A stretch of DNA of 64,000 bases from Trichomonas vaginalis G3 (Eukaryota > Parabasalia > Trichomonadida > Trichomonadidae). The position numbers were made by a program, and so were the translations under genes. Positions 39,554 to 52,200 of the stretch are shown piece after piece. The notes beneath the pieces are model-generated. The model had not been told where the DNA came from. It saw only the letters and a program-made list of their open reading frames with translations, and ran no database searches. Within the stretch, counting starts at the first letter, position 1. Each line of letters starts with the position of its first letter. The stretch is from the NCBI RefSeq assembly GCF_026262505.1, contig NC_067203.1:4154001-4218000 (forward strand). The letters run 5' to 3'.

Positions 39554-41003
39554 TTATTTTTTTGCAATTGATAATAAATATTCTCTTAATGCTCCTTTCG
39601 AATAATCAAGTGCTGTTTTCCCATTGTTATCCTTTGTTTTCTTTATCAGCTCCAATAGAGATAAGATATTTAACAACTTCAAAATGACCATAACATGATG
39701 CAAAAATGAGTGGAGTATCTCCAGAATTATCCTTTGCTTCTTTATTAGCTCCAACTGAGATAAGATATTTAACAACTTCAAGATGACCATTTTGTGTGAT
39801 GCCCAAATGAGTGGAGTATATCCATCATTATTCTTTGCTTCTTTATCAGCTCCAACTGAGATAAAATATTTAACAACATCAAGTTTACCATTTCTTGATG
39901 CCCAAATGAGTGGAGTACATCCACCATCATTCTTTGCTTCTTTATCAGCTCCAATAGAGATAAGATATTTAACAACTTCAAGATGACCTTCTTTTGATGC
40001 CAAAGCGAGTGGAGAATTTCCAAATGCTGCCTTTGCTTCTTTATTAGCTCCAACTGAGATAAGATATTTAACAACTTCAAGATGACCATAACATGATGCC
40101 CAAGCGAGTGGAGTATATCCATCATTATCCTTTGCTTCTTTATTAGCTCCATCTGAGATAAGATATTTAACAACTTCAAGTTACCATAAATATGATGCAT
40201 AATATGAGTGGAGTATATCCATCATTATCCTTTGCTACTTTTATTAGCTCCAACTGAGATAAGATATTGAACAACTTCAAGATGACCATAATATGATGCC
40301 CAAATTAGAGCTGTACCACCACCAATTTTGCTCATGATTCTTTTGTCACAGCCACATTCAATGAGAGATTTAACAAGTCTCAGATTTCCTTTTGAAGATG
40401 CATAATGAAGTACATTTGTACCATAATAATCACCATGATTTTGTTTTTTCCAAAGTTCTTCTTCACATGCTTTTTGTATCATTTTTTGATTTCCTTTTTC
40501 TGAAATTTCGTCAAGGAATTTGTAGATTTGATCGAAATCTTTAGAATTTTTAGTTCCGAAATTTTAGAAAGAATTTCTTTCTCTTTGAATTGAGAGTGAA
40601 GAGTTTGCATTTCTTTCTCAACGTTTTTCTTTTCTTTTTGGATCCGAATTAATCTGCTTGAAGTTTTTCGATTTGATTTGTTGTACTGGATTGATCCTTT
40701 TGTAATTGTTCTAAAACGCCAATAATTCCTCCAAATATTCGCATCTTCATGTACTTTTGAACAGATTTAAGTGTTGAAATGACATCTTGTAAGTTGTTTA
40801 TTGAAATATTAGTATTTCGAGTGCAGGTATACAGAATGAGATTGCACAAGAAGAGAATTGAAGTCATCAGGTGTTAAATTCGCGAATTTCATGATTGATT
40901 TGATATCTTCTACTACGAATGTGCTAAAGAGATTATTCTCTTGAATGTAGTCTTTGACATGTGATCCAATATATTCGTAGTTCAGAACATTTTCCCGACT
41001 CAT
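39554..41003 (-). pseudogene. Second copy of the frame-split ankyrin gene
   Basis: Copy of 31652-33098. It shares the break between the N-terminal domain and the coiled coil, and adds several single-base indels in the repeats and coiled coil, so at least five frames would be needed to read it. Confidence 0.8.
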
Positions 41004-41328
41004 CAAGGGTCTACGGTCTGGCAAAATAAAGACTATCGTTAAAATATAAAATTTATATGGCATGGCCCATATCTAATCATAGATTATAGATTTACATCAT
41101 ATTTATATTCGTGTTGTAAAAGTGTCTGTGTTACCGTATGCAAAATTTTCCACTGAAAAAATTTTATCCCAAGGATCATTTTTGAATCGACACACTGATA
41201 TTAAATCTCGCTTAAATATAAATCAGATGAAGTCTCAAAGAATCTTAGAGTGTTGCGAAAGGCTATTACCTATATATGTCGAGATATAGAAGCTTTTTTA
41301 GAAGGTGTGAAAAAAGTGACGGTAATTC

Positions 41329-41353
41329 NNNNNNNNNNNNNNNNNNNNNNNNN
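41329..41353. other. Assembly gap (25 N)
   Basis: A run of 25 undefined bases joins block A' to block B'. The true length is unknown. Because B' starts at the same point where the satellite ends at 53536, satellite sequence may be missing here. Confidence 0.95.
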
Positions 41354-41804
41354 TATGTGATAATAATCATATCATTTACTTTCGACTTATTATTTTTAAT
41401 TGGATAAATTCACGGGTTTTTATAAAATTGACATTTTCAACAACAATGAATAATTATACTCAGTGATATGCAAACATATAAATATCACAATATTGTTTTT
41501 ATCAGTTTTTACAATCAAAATTGTTACCCATCACTTGACCTCCAATCAATTTCAAACGTGCATAGGATGAATTATCTAAATATCGTGAAACGGCATTATT
41601 CTTTTAATTGAATCGTATCGTTAAAAATCGAATGCATTTCAAAGGTTTCATAAAAAAAAGATTTTAAGCCCTATCGTAAAAGAAACGATATGCTGTAAAT
41701 ATATTAATTGAGACTATTTTGGAGAAAAGGTAAATTAGCGAAGAACCGATAAATTTTTGAAAAATTTGTTCAACGAAAACGTGACAATTAAAAATGAAAA
41801 AAAT

Positions 41805-41875
41805 GTCCCAGGCGCAGAATCGAACTGGCCTCTGATCCGTGTCAAGGATCTATTCTAACCATATACTACTGGACT
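41805..41875 (-). pseudogene. Damaged copy of the tRNA gene
   Basis: Relative to the tRNA at 53987 it lacks one C of the 5' acceptor strand and one T of the D-loop and has an altered T-arm/acceptor junction (GCGCC for GGCC), so neither stem closes fully. The anticodon arm is unchanged. Confidence 0.75.
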
Positions 41876-42177
41876 TTACAAATTCTTAAAATTATATGAT
41901 AATAAATTAATTCATAACTCTCTTCTCTGATACCTAAACTAATGAAAAAGAGTTTCGGATTTGATAAATCATACATATGAATCCATTTGATTTTGCGAAG
42001 TATGAAACATATTCTATTCATAATCAATTTCATAATTCCAATAATTGATTCACAAAGAATACATTTTTTCCTTTATATAAAAAAGATAAATGTTTTTGAA
42101 CAATCTTATATGATTTATTTTTATAATTTACAACTTATAAGTAAATTGTCTAAATTTTGTTAGATATCTCTAGTTTT

Positions 42178-43039
42178 CTATTGCATCCTGGTCGAGAAGT
42201 CCGTCTTCAATCTTTTCGTCACCTTCAGCTTCGTTTTGTTCTGGTTTTCTCCTGAAAATGTAAAGAATTGGAAGAAACAACCAAAATACAAACACAGATA
42301 CACGAAACAATTATAATTGTGTTTTCGGTATCTTATCTTCGTAGATTTTCTTCTCTGGTTCAACTGTTTGAGTCGGATTTTGACTTGTATCAGTTTCGTT
42401 TGGTCTTTTATCGACAATAACAGATGTGATCAATGATCTGTCATCTGGATTGTATAATGGCATCATCACAGTTCTCTTCGTAATTCGATATTCGGATTCT
42501 GGGACTCCTTCGATATCATAAACGATGGTTTCGACTTCCTTAGGAACAAAGACTTCATCGTAATCATAAGTAGTGTTCAATTCGCAGGTATTGGTCAAAT
42601 TTAATTGACGTTAGATGAAGTAGATTTGATATTGCTATCGGTACAGGAATTACCGCTGTTAACTGTTGAGCTAGTATCAGCGTAAATATCGTAGGCCGCT
42701 ACAACAATTGTGTTTGTAGAGTCGGTTTCGTTATCTGAGTCGATATTGTTATCACTGAACACGCCATTTGTAAGTGATATCGTATGAGGAATCGTATAAT
42801 GATATTGCAATTCCTGTTTCTTTGTGAGTGATGACGTCAGAATAAATAATGGGAAACGCTCAAAAGCATTGATGATTGGAACTTAGTATACAATGTTGAT
42901 AACTGCGATGCTTCGAAATCGATGATATTTCGGAGGAATTCAGTATCTCTTACTTGGATCTTCGAATTCGAGCTGACAATGCCAGATCCAGTAAGGAATC
43001 CTTGATTTCTTCTGAAAATGATCCAACAATCATACGTCG
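42178..43039 (-). pseudogene. 3' fragment of the beta-helix membrane protein gene
   Basis: Corresponds to about the last 295 codons of the gene at 54346, including the transmembrane segment, with several single-base indels. It is cut off at 43039, where unrelated sequence begins. Confidence 0.85.
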
Positions 43040-43640
43040 CGGTAATTCCTGGAAATGGAGGGTATCAATATCGTTGATAGAGCATTTTGAGAATATGCTA
43101 AGTGAGCACATAATTACCCTTAATAATAAACAGAAATAAAAAATGAGGATTTGGAATTTGGTAGATAGAAACGGTTTTGACAACCATATTTCGTTGCTCT
43201 CCGTTGATAAGCATGGTGATGTTAGTGGCACCGTGTGTCATAAACGGAGTACATTCGTGGACATCTTTCAGGAGGCCATGCGGTCATGGTCTATGCTCCG
43301 GTGTCTGTACAAAACTTTCTTATTCTTAGAGTTTTTATTTTATTCCCGTTTTGGAGTCGAATGCTTTTAAAAATATACGTCATATATAATAATACAAAGC
43401 ATAGTTTATCAAACATAATATTGAAATTGTAAAATTATTTAGAATCAAATTTTGTAACAAGTATCCGCACAAACAAAGGATATTTATATGAGGAAATATG
43501 CAATATCCTTACTAACAATCCGCTTACTAAGCAGATAATTTTTTTTCCATAAAATTATTATTTTTTTTTCTTTGGAAATTAAGATTATGAGCATAGAGAT
43601 GCAACAAAGAGATTTCTGCTATAACTTGAGATAATTTGGG
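43040..43640. other. Unrecognised segment between block B' and the kinase gene
   Basis: The first 340 bases (to about 43380) are less AT-rich than the surroundings and contain short open frames on both strands (for example GNSWKWRVSISLIEHFENML and RIWNLVDRNGFDNHISLLSV on plus). None has features I recognise. It may be a fragment of a decayed gene. The remaining 260 bases are AT-rich flank with no feature. Confidence 0.4.
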
Positions 43641-44726
43641 TTATGAATCTGATTTCTTCTTCTTTAGGCCTCTGTCTGGATTTGAAACAGCCTCCTTATA
43701 AATCTGATTTCTATATTCCCTTATCGTATGTTTTGTTGCATCGCTGAGGGCCATTTTGACTTGAACGCTTGAAGATACTTCTCTACTTTCGAAATGGAAG
43801 GCTTTTAAGTATGGATGAGCAAGACATTGCTCAGCAGTAGGTCTTTTGTTCGGATTAAATTGACAAAGTTTCTTAATTAAATCGATTGCATCTGGATCGG
43901 CTCCAGAAAGTCTTTCTTCTAATACTAATTGGGGTCTGGAGAATGTTAAGTTTCCAAGCATTGTCTCAACCATCGGACATTGCATTGATTCAATGTCTTC
44001 TTTGTTTGGCATTCCTGTGAATGAAATAACTCTTTCTAGTTGATCCATTGTGGAAGCTCCTGGGAATAGTGGTCTTCCACTTACTAGTTCTGCAAGGATG
44101 CAGCCAGCCGCCCACATATCAATACCAGGTCCGTATTTTGATGATCCGAAAATAATTTCAGGGGCTCTATACCAGCGAGTTGCAATGTAATCTGTTAATA
44201 ATTCGTCTTGATGCATGTCATTTATGCACCTTGACAAACCAAAATCACAAACTTTGATTGATGAATCTGATTTTATTAGCATATTGGATGGTTTAAGATC
44301 TCGATGTATAACACCAGCTGAATGAATGAATTTTAATGCACAAAGAAGTTGCCAAAATATATATCTTTGATGAACATCCAGCAAAATGCCTGCATGAATA
44401 ACCGTATGTACATCTGTATCCATAAACTCGAAAGCAAGATAGATATCATTATCATTTTCTGCTCTGTGAACTTGTAAAAGGCCAACAATGAAAGGATGTG
44501 ATTTCAGTTGTCTCAAAAGTGTAATTTCACGATACGTACGTTGTGCATCAATTACGTTTTGAAATGCACCAAATACTTTTTTCAAAGCAACTAATTGTCC
44601 TGTTACTCGATCTTGTGCACGCCAAACAATACCATATGCACCTTTCCCGACCTTCTTGATGATTTCATATCGTTTAAGTATTTGCTTATCAAGATTTTCA
44701 ATGGATGAATCGTTATCATCATCCAT
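43641..44726 (-). CDS. MAPK15 (ERK7/8)-like protein kinase
   Basis: A 361-residue kinase. Gly loop GKGAYGIV (27-34), catalytic Lys49 (VALKK), HRDLKPSN (141-148), DFG (161-163), activation-loop TDY (178-180) just before IATRWYRAPE, and the CMGC arginine-rich pocket are all present. The phrases YLAFEFMDTDVHTVI and IHRDLKPSNMLIKSDSSIKV match ERK7/8 (VFEFMDTDLNAVI). ERK7/8 normally has TEY; TDY is a variant also seen in other MAP kinases. MAPK15 autophosphorylates, localises to basal bodies in several organisms and affects ciliogenesis. It lacks the long C-terminal tail of animal MAPK15. No clear initiator upstream. Confidence 0.85.
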   Translation of the reverse strand: MDDDNDSSIENLDKQILKRYEIIKKVGKGAYGIVWRAQDRVTGQLVALKKVFGAFQNVIDAQRTYREITLLRQLKSHPFIVGLLQVHRAENDNDIYLAFEFMDTDVHTVIHAGILLDVHQRYIFWQLLCALKFIHSAGVIHRDLKPSNMLIKSDSSIKVCDFGLSRCINDMHQDELLTDYIATRWYRAPEIIFGSSKYGPGIDMWAAGCILAELVSGRPLFPGASTMDQLERVISFTGMPNKEDIESMQCPMVETMLGNLTFSRPQLVLEERLSGADPDAIDLIKKLCQFNPNKRPTAEQCLAHPYLKAFHFESREVSSSVQVKMALSDATKHTIREYRNQIYKEAVSNPDRGLKKKKSDS

Positions 44727-46289
44727 GAAATTTTCTGATTTCGAGGTATAAAAATAACGGAACTTTTCTTCTCAGAAAATGAAAATTTCAGAAATTTTTA
44801 TTTGAATTTTTATCATAATATTATACTGATTAAGGAAACTATCAATTCTCATATGCGTGTGCGATCGTTCAAATTTTGAAAAAAATTGAAAGGTATAACG
44901 GAATTATTTTTGGATATTCATTCGGCGTCAAAAATTTTCTCACTGGGTTTTCGTCTATCAATCCCAGCTCATTATATACGCAACAAATCAAAAATCTGAT
45001 ATGGGAGTCCAAGGCTAACTTTTTGTTGTCTACCTAATAAAAGAGGAAGCAGCATTAGTGAGAATAATCGCAAATATTCAATTTAAATTATCTTTTTATT
45101 CTTAATTTAAAGTGACAAAAAGAATAAAAAACCTATTCTAAGGCATGTTGTTATGTAAATGAGACTAGACATATATTTTATGTTATGAAAAAAAAATATT
45201 TAGAATTTTAGAACAAAATAAATAGAAAAATAGCATAACTTATGGATGTGCGTATATTAAATTTAATAAATTAAGAGAAATTATTTTTGGCGCCAAAATT
45301 ATTCGTTAACTCTCAAATTTTTCTGAGTCAATAAGCCGCCAAAAAGTGTCATTTTGTTTCGTTGAGAAAGATGAATTGTCCATGTCATCCAATCGGGAAC
45401 AAGGGGGATGGGGATTAGATGATAAAGAAGCAATTCATGCTCTCTATCTGAAGCAATCAGACTTACCAGCAACAATGTGAATCAGTCTTTCACTGAATGA
45501 GTAGGTGTTGGAAGAACTGTTCTCTAAAGCGATACAGTTGCGCTACATGTTCGTCAACTTGTCTAGAAATAAATATATCATTTGTTTTATACGTTTTTTC
45601 GTAATAATCTATTTGTATTTGTTGTATTTGAGTATGAAGATAACAAAACTACGGCATAAGACGCAGTACACTGGGCTTCGTTGCCATTTTATTTACCATG
45701 TTAAGAATAAACTTAACAGACATGCTTTATTTTCGACGAAGCCATCTAAAATAACGTACATCTAAATAAAACTAAAAAATGTAAAATTTCTTTTTATTTG
45801 ATAGTATACTTCAAATTATGCACTATACTTCTAGAATTCTATAACACTCTTTGCATATATTTTTTTTAAAAAAAGTTAATATCTCGACAAAAATATGATT
45901 TATCAATAGAGTATGTAAAATAAACTCATTCGCAGTATTAAAAAAATCGTAAATCTTTCCAAAAAATTTTGAATTACAATTTTAAAACTTAAAACAACAT
46001 TTTTTGAAGCGAAAAAACGAAATCTAATTTTTTTTTGGAAAATTTAGAATAAATAGAGCTCTTTAACTCGTCGAATACAAATTGTTTTCAAGTTTTTTTC
46101 GACGGAAATTGAACTTTTAGAGTTTATACAATAAGATTCACATGAAAAAATACGGGTTTAACAAAGAAATCACCAATATAAAGGTTTTTTAGTAGAACGA
46201 GATTGATAAAAACTATGGTATGATAAAAAGACGATAATTTTTTTGGCGGGATAATTGAAGAATATAAATGATTCGAATTACAGACATAC
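44727..46289. other. Long AT-rich region between kinase and satellite
   Basis: About 1.5 kb with no gene I can name. An initiator-like TCATTTTG at 45349 is followed at 45382-45480 by a 32-codon frame (MSSNREQGGWGLDDKEAIHA...), which could be a very small gene or the start of a decayed one. A frame at 45505-45765 lacks family features. TTGGCGCCAA occurs once near 45290. Confidence 0.4.
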
Positions 46290-49200
46290 TCTAGTCCGAA
46301 ACTTACTATGGTTCGTGACTTATTTTTGACACAGAATAGCTGTAGACTAAGGCTTACTCTAGATCCAGACTTATTATACAATTAAATTTGCTTTTGGAAT
46401 AAGACTTAATTTTAGTTACAAACTTATCTAATATCAGACTTATATTTAGAATCAGACTTACTTTAGTCTAGAACTTACATTTAGAATCAGACTTCCATTT
46501 CAAGTCAGACTTACTTTCGTCCGAACTTACATTTCAAGTCAGACTTACTTTCGTCCGAGACTTACATTTCAAGTCAGACTTACTTTCGTCCGAGACTTAC
46601 ATTTCAAGTCAGACTTACTTTCGTCCGAGACTTACATTTCAAGTCAGACTTACTTTCGTCCGAGACTTACATTTCAAGTCAGACTTACTTTCGTCCGAGA
46701 CTTACATTTCAAGTCAGACTTACTTTCGTCCGAGACTTACATTTCAAGTCAGACTTACTTTCGTCCGAAACTTACATTTCAAGTCAGACTTACTTTCGTC
46801 CGAAACTTACATTTCAAGTCAGACTTACTTTCGTCCGAGACTTACATTTCAAGTCAGACTTACTTTCGTCGGAAACTTACATTTCAAGTCAGACTTACTT
46901 TCGTCCGAAACTTACATTTCAAGTCAGACTTACTTTCGTCCGAAACTTACATTTCAAGTCAGACTTACATTTCAAGTCAGACTTACTTTCGTCCGAGACT
47001 TACATTTCAAGTCAGACTTCCATTTCAAGTCAGACTTACTTTCGTCCGAGACTTACATTTCAAGTCAGACTTACTTTCGTCCGAGACTTACATTTCAAGT
47101 CAGACTTACTTTCGTCCGAGACTTACATTTCAAGTCAGACTTACTTTCGTCCGAGACTTACATTTCAAGTCAGACTTCCATTTCAAGTCAGACTTACTTT
47201 CGTCCGAGACTTACATTTCAAGTCAGACTTCCATTTCAAGTCAGACTTACTTTCGTCCGAGACTTACATTTCAAGTCAGACTTACTTTCGTCCGAGACTT
47301 ACATTTCAAGTCAGACTTACTTTCGTCCGAGACTTACATTTCAAGTCAGACTTACTTTCGTCCGAGACTTACATTTCAAGTCAGACTTACTTTCGTCCGA
47401 GACTTACATTTCAAGTCAGACTTACTTTCGTCCGAGACTTACATTTCAAGTCAGACTTACTTTCGTCCGAGACTTACATTTCAAGTCAGACTTACTTTCG
47501 TCCGAGACTTACATTTCAAGTCAGACTTACTTTCGTCCGAAACTTACATTTCAAGTCAGACTTCCATTTCAAGTCAGACTTACTTTCGTCCGAGACTTAC
47601 ATTTCAAGTCAGACTTACTTTCGTCCGAGACTTACATTTCAAGTCAGACTTACTTTCGTCCGAGACTTACATTTCAAGTCAGACTTACTTCGTCCGAGAC
47701 TTACATTTCAAGTCAGACTTACTTTCGTCCGAAACTTACTTTCAAGTAGACTTACTTTCGTCGGAAACTTACATTTCAAGTCAGACTTACTTTCGTCCGA
47801 GACTTACATTTCAAGTCAGACTTACTTTCGTCGAGACTTACATTTCAAGTCAACTTCCATTTCAAGTCAGACTTACTTTCGTCCGAGACTTACATTTCAA
47901 GTCAGACTTACTTTCGTCCGAGACTTACATTTCAAGTCAGACTTACTTTCGTCCGAGACTTACATTTCAAGTCAGACTTACTTTCGTCCGAGACTTACAT
48001 TTCAAGTCAGACTTACTTTCGTCCGAGACTTACATTTCAAGTCAGACTTACTTTCGTCGGACTTACATTTCAAGTCAGACTTCCATTTCAAGTCAGACTT
48101 ACTTTCGTCCGAGACTTACATTTCAAGTCAGACTTACTTTCGTCCGAGACTTACATTTCAAGTCAGACTTACTTTCGTCCGAGACTTACATTTCAAGTCA
48201 GACTTACTTTCGTCCGAGATTATTCAGTTCAGCTTACTTTCGTCCGAAGCTTACATTTCAAGTCAGACTTCCATTTCAAGTCAGACTTACTTTCGTCCGA
48301 GACTTACATTTCAAGTCAGACTTACTTTCGTCCGAGACTTACATTTCAAGTCAGACTTACTTTCGTCCGAGACTTACATTTCAAGTCAGACTTACTTTCG
48401 TCCGAAACTTCATTTCAAGTCAGACTTACTTCGTCCGAGACTTACTTTCAAGTCAGACTTCCATTTCAAGTCAGACTTACTTTCGTCCGAGACTTACATT
48501 TCAAGTCAGACTTACTTTCGTCCGAGATTACATTTCAAGTCAGACTTCCATTTCAAGTCAGACTTACTTTCGTCGAGACTTACATTTCAAGTCAGACTTA
48601 CTTTCGTCCCGAGACTTACATTTCAAGTCAGACTTACTTTCGTCCGAAACTTACATTTCAAGTCAGACTTACTTTTCGTCCGAGACTTACATTTCAAGTC
48701 AGACTTCCATTTCAAGTCAGACTTACTTTCGTCGAGACTTACATTTCAAGTCAGACTTACTTTCGTCCGAAACTTACATTTCAAGTCAGACTTACTTTCG
48801 TCCGAAACTTACATTTCAAGTCAGACTTACTTTCGTCCGAGACTTACATTTCAAGTCAGACTTACTTTCGTCCGAGACTTACATTTCAAGTCAGACTTCC
48901 ATTTCAAGTCAGACTTACTTTCGTCCGAGACTTACATTTCAAGTCAGACTTACTTTCGTCCGAAACTTACATTTCAAGTCAGACTTACTTTCGTCCGAGA
49001 CTTACATTTCAAGTCAGATTCCATTTCAAGTCAGACTTACTTTCGTCCGAGACTTACATTTCAAGTCAGACTTACTTTCGTCCGAGACTTACATTTCAAG
49101 TCAGACTTCCATTTCAAGTCAGACTTACTTTCGTCCGAGACTTACATTTCCAAGTCAGACTTACTTTCGTCGAGACTTACATTTCAAGTCAGACTTACTT

Positions 49201-52200
49201 TCGTCGAGTTACATTTCAAGTCAGACTTCCATTTCAAGTCAGACTTACTTTCGTCCGAGACTTACATTTCAAGTCAGACTTACTTTCGTCCGAGACTTAC
49301 ATTTCAAGTCAGACTTACTTTCGTCCGAAACTTACATTTCAAGTCAGACTTACTTTCGTCCGAGACTTACATTTCAAGTCAGACTTACTTTCGTCCGAGA
49401 CTTACATTTCAAGTCAGACTTCATTCAAGTCACTTACTTTCGTCCGAGACTTACATTTCAAGTCAGACTTACTTTCGTCCGAAACTTACATTTCAAGTCA
49501 GACTTACTTTCGTCCGAGACTTACATTTCAAGTCAGACTTACTTTCGTCCGAGACTTACATTTCAAGTCAGACTTACTTTCGTCCGAGACTTACATTTCA
49601 AGTCAGACTTACTTTCGTCCGAGACTTACATTTCAAGTCAGACTTCCAATTTCAAGTCAGACTTCCCATTTCAGTCAGACTTACTTTCGTCGAGACTTAC
49701 ATTTCAAGTCAGACTTACTTTCGTCCGAGAACTTACATTTAAGTCAGACTTACTTTCGTCCAAACTTACTTTAAGTCAGACTTACTTTCGTTCCGAGACT
49801 TACATTTCAAGTCAGACTTACTTTCGTCCGAGACTTACATTTCAAGTCAGACTTTCATTTCAAGTCAGACTTACTTCGTCCGAGACTTACATTTCAAGTC
49901 AGACTTACTTTCGTCCGAAACTTACATTTCAAGTCAGACTTACTTTCGTCCGAGACCTTACATTTCAAGTCAGACTTACTTTCGTCCGGACTTACATTCA
50001 AGTCAGACTTTCCATTTCAAGTCAGACTTACTTTCGTCCGAGACTTACATTTCAAGTCAGACTTACTTTCGTCCGAGACTTCCTTTCAAGTCAGACTTAC
50101 TTTCGTCCGAGACTTATTTCAAGTCAGACTTACTTTCGTCCGAGACTTACATTTCAAGTCAGACTTACTTTCTCCGAGACTTACATTTCAAGTCAGACTT
50201 ACTTTCGTCCGAGACTTACATTTAAGTCAGACTTCATTCAATCGACTTATTTCGTCCGAGACTTACATTTCAAGTCAGACTTACTTTCGTCCGAGACTTC
50301 ATTTCAAGTCAGACTTACTTTCGTCGGAGACTTACATTTCAAGTCAGACTTACTTTCGTCCGAAGACTTAATTTCAAGTCAGACTTACTTTCGTCCGAGA
50401 ACTTACATTTCAAGTCAGACTTACTTTCGTCCGAGACTTACATTTCAAGTCAGACTTACTTTCGTCCGAGACTTACATTTCAAGTCAGACTTACTTTCGT
50501 CCGAGACTTACATTTCAAGTCAGCTTCCATTTCAAGTCAGACTTACTTTCGTCCGAGACTTACATTTCAAGTCAGACTTACTTTCGTCCGAGACTTCCAT
50601 TTCAAGTCAGACTTACTTTCGTCGAGACTTACATTTCAAGTCAGACTTACTTTCGTCCGAGACTTACATTTCAAGTCAGACTTACTTTCGTCCGAGACTA
50701 CATTTCAAGTCAGACTTACTTTCGTCCGAGACTTACATTTCAAGTCAGACTTACTTTCGTCGAGACTTACATTTCAAGTCAGACTTACTTTCGTCCGAGA
50801 CTTACATTTCAAGTCAGACTTATTTCGTCCGAACTTACATTTCAAGTCAGACTTACTTTCGTCGAAACTTACATTTCAAGTCAGACTTCTTTCGCCGAGA
50901 CTTCATTTCAAGTCAGACTTACTTTGTCCGAGACTTACATTTCAAGTCAGACTTACTTTCGTCCGAGACTTACATTTCAAGTCAGACTTACTTTCGTCGA
51001 GACTTACATTTCAAGTCAGACTACTTTCGTCCGAGACTTACATTTCAAGTCAGACTTAACTTTCGTCCGAAACTTACATTTCAAGTCAGACTTACTTTCG
51101 TCCGAGACTTACATTTCAAGTCAGACTTCATTTCAAGTCAGACTTACTTTCGTCCGAGACTTACATTTCAAGTCAGACTTACTTTCGTCCAGAACATTAC
51201 ATTTCAAGTCAGACTTACTTTCGTCGACTTACATTTCAAGTCAGACTACTTTTCGTCCGAGACTTACATTTCAACGTCAGCACTTCCATTCAAGTCAGAC
51301 TTACTTTCGTCCGAGACTTACATTTCAGTCAGACTTACTTTCGTCCGAGACTTACATTTCAAAGCAGACTTACATTTCAAGTCAGACTTATTTCGTCGAG
51401 ACTTACATTTCAAGTCAGACTTACTTTCGTCCGAGACTTACATTTCAAGTCAGACTTCCATTTCAAGTCAGACTTACTTTCGTCCGAGACTTACATTTCA
51501 AGTCAGACTTCACTTTCGTCCGAGACTTTACATTTCAAGTCAGACTTACTTTCGTCCGAGACTTACATTTCAAGTCAGACTTACTTTCGTCCGAGACTTA
51601 CATTTCAAGTCAGACTTACTTTCGTCCGAGACTTACATTTCAAGTCAGACTTACTTTCGTCCGAGACTTACATTTCAAGTCAGACTTACTTTCGTCCGAG
51701 ACTTACATTTCAAGTCAGACTTACATTTCAGTCACTTACTTTCGTCCGAGACTTACATTTCAAGTCAGACTTACTTTCGTCCGAACTTACATTTCAAGTC
51801 AAGACTTCCATTTCAAGTCAGACTTACTTTCGTCCGAGACTTACATTTCAAGTCAAGACTTACCTTCTTTCGTCAGACTTAATTCATCAGACTTACTTTC
51901 GTCGAGACTTACATTTCAAGTCAGACTTACTTTCGTCCGAGACTTACATTTCAAGTCAGACTTACTTTTCGTCTCGAGACTTACATTTCAAGTCAGACTT
52001 ACTATTCGTCCGAGACTTACATTTCAAGTCAGACTTACTTTCGTCGAGACTTACATTTCAAGTCAAACTTCCATTTCAAGTCAGACTTACTTTCGTCCGA
52101 GACTTACATTTCAAGTCAGACTTACTTTCGTCCGAAACTTACATTTCAAGTCAGACTTACTTTTCGTCCGAGACTTACATTTCAAGTCAGACTTACTTTC

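Larger units (their letters stand above)
35172..41316. repeat. Segmental repeat A', noisy second copy
   Basis: Same order and orientation as 27369-33413. Differences are chiefly single-base insertions and deletions, many in homopolymers, plus one block (about 35630-36240) that is heavily scrambled with extra bases. The copy ends 12 bases before an N gap. True duplication with decay and a low-quality or mis-joined contig are both possible; the error pattern favours the latter. Confidence 0.9.
41354..43039. repeat. Segmental repeat B', noisy second copy
   Basis: Same order and orientation as 53536-55234, including a damaged tRNA and the 3' third of the beta-helix gene. Differences are mostly single-base indels. 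It starts at the N gap and ends abruptly at the sequence CGGTAATTC. Confidence 0.9.

Noticed and set aside
42950-43231. 93-residue minus-strand frame crossing the end of block B'
   Set aside because: It runs across a junction and uses the wrong frame for the beta-helix part; chance.
44960-45010. Possible ankyrin relic resembling the one at 3972
   Set aside because: Similarity is about 30 AT-rich bases and gives no ankyrin reading.
45505-45765. 86-residue plus-strand frame
   Set aside because: No family features, AT-driven composition and no initiator.
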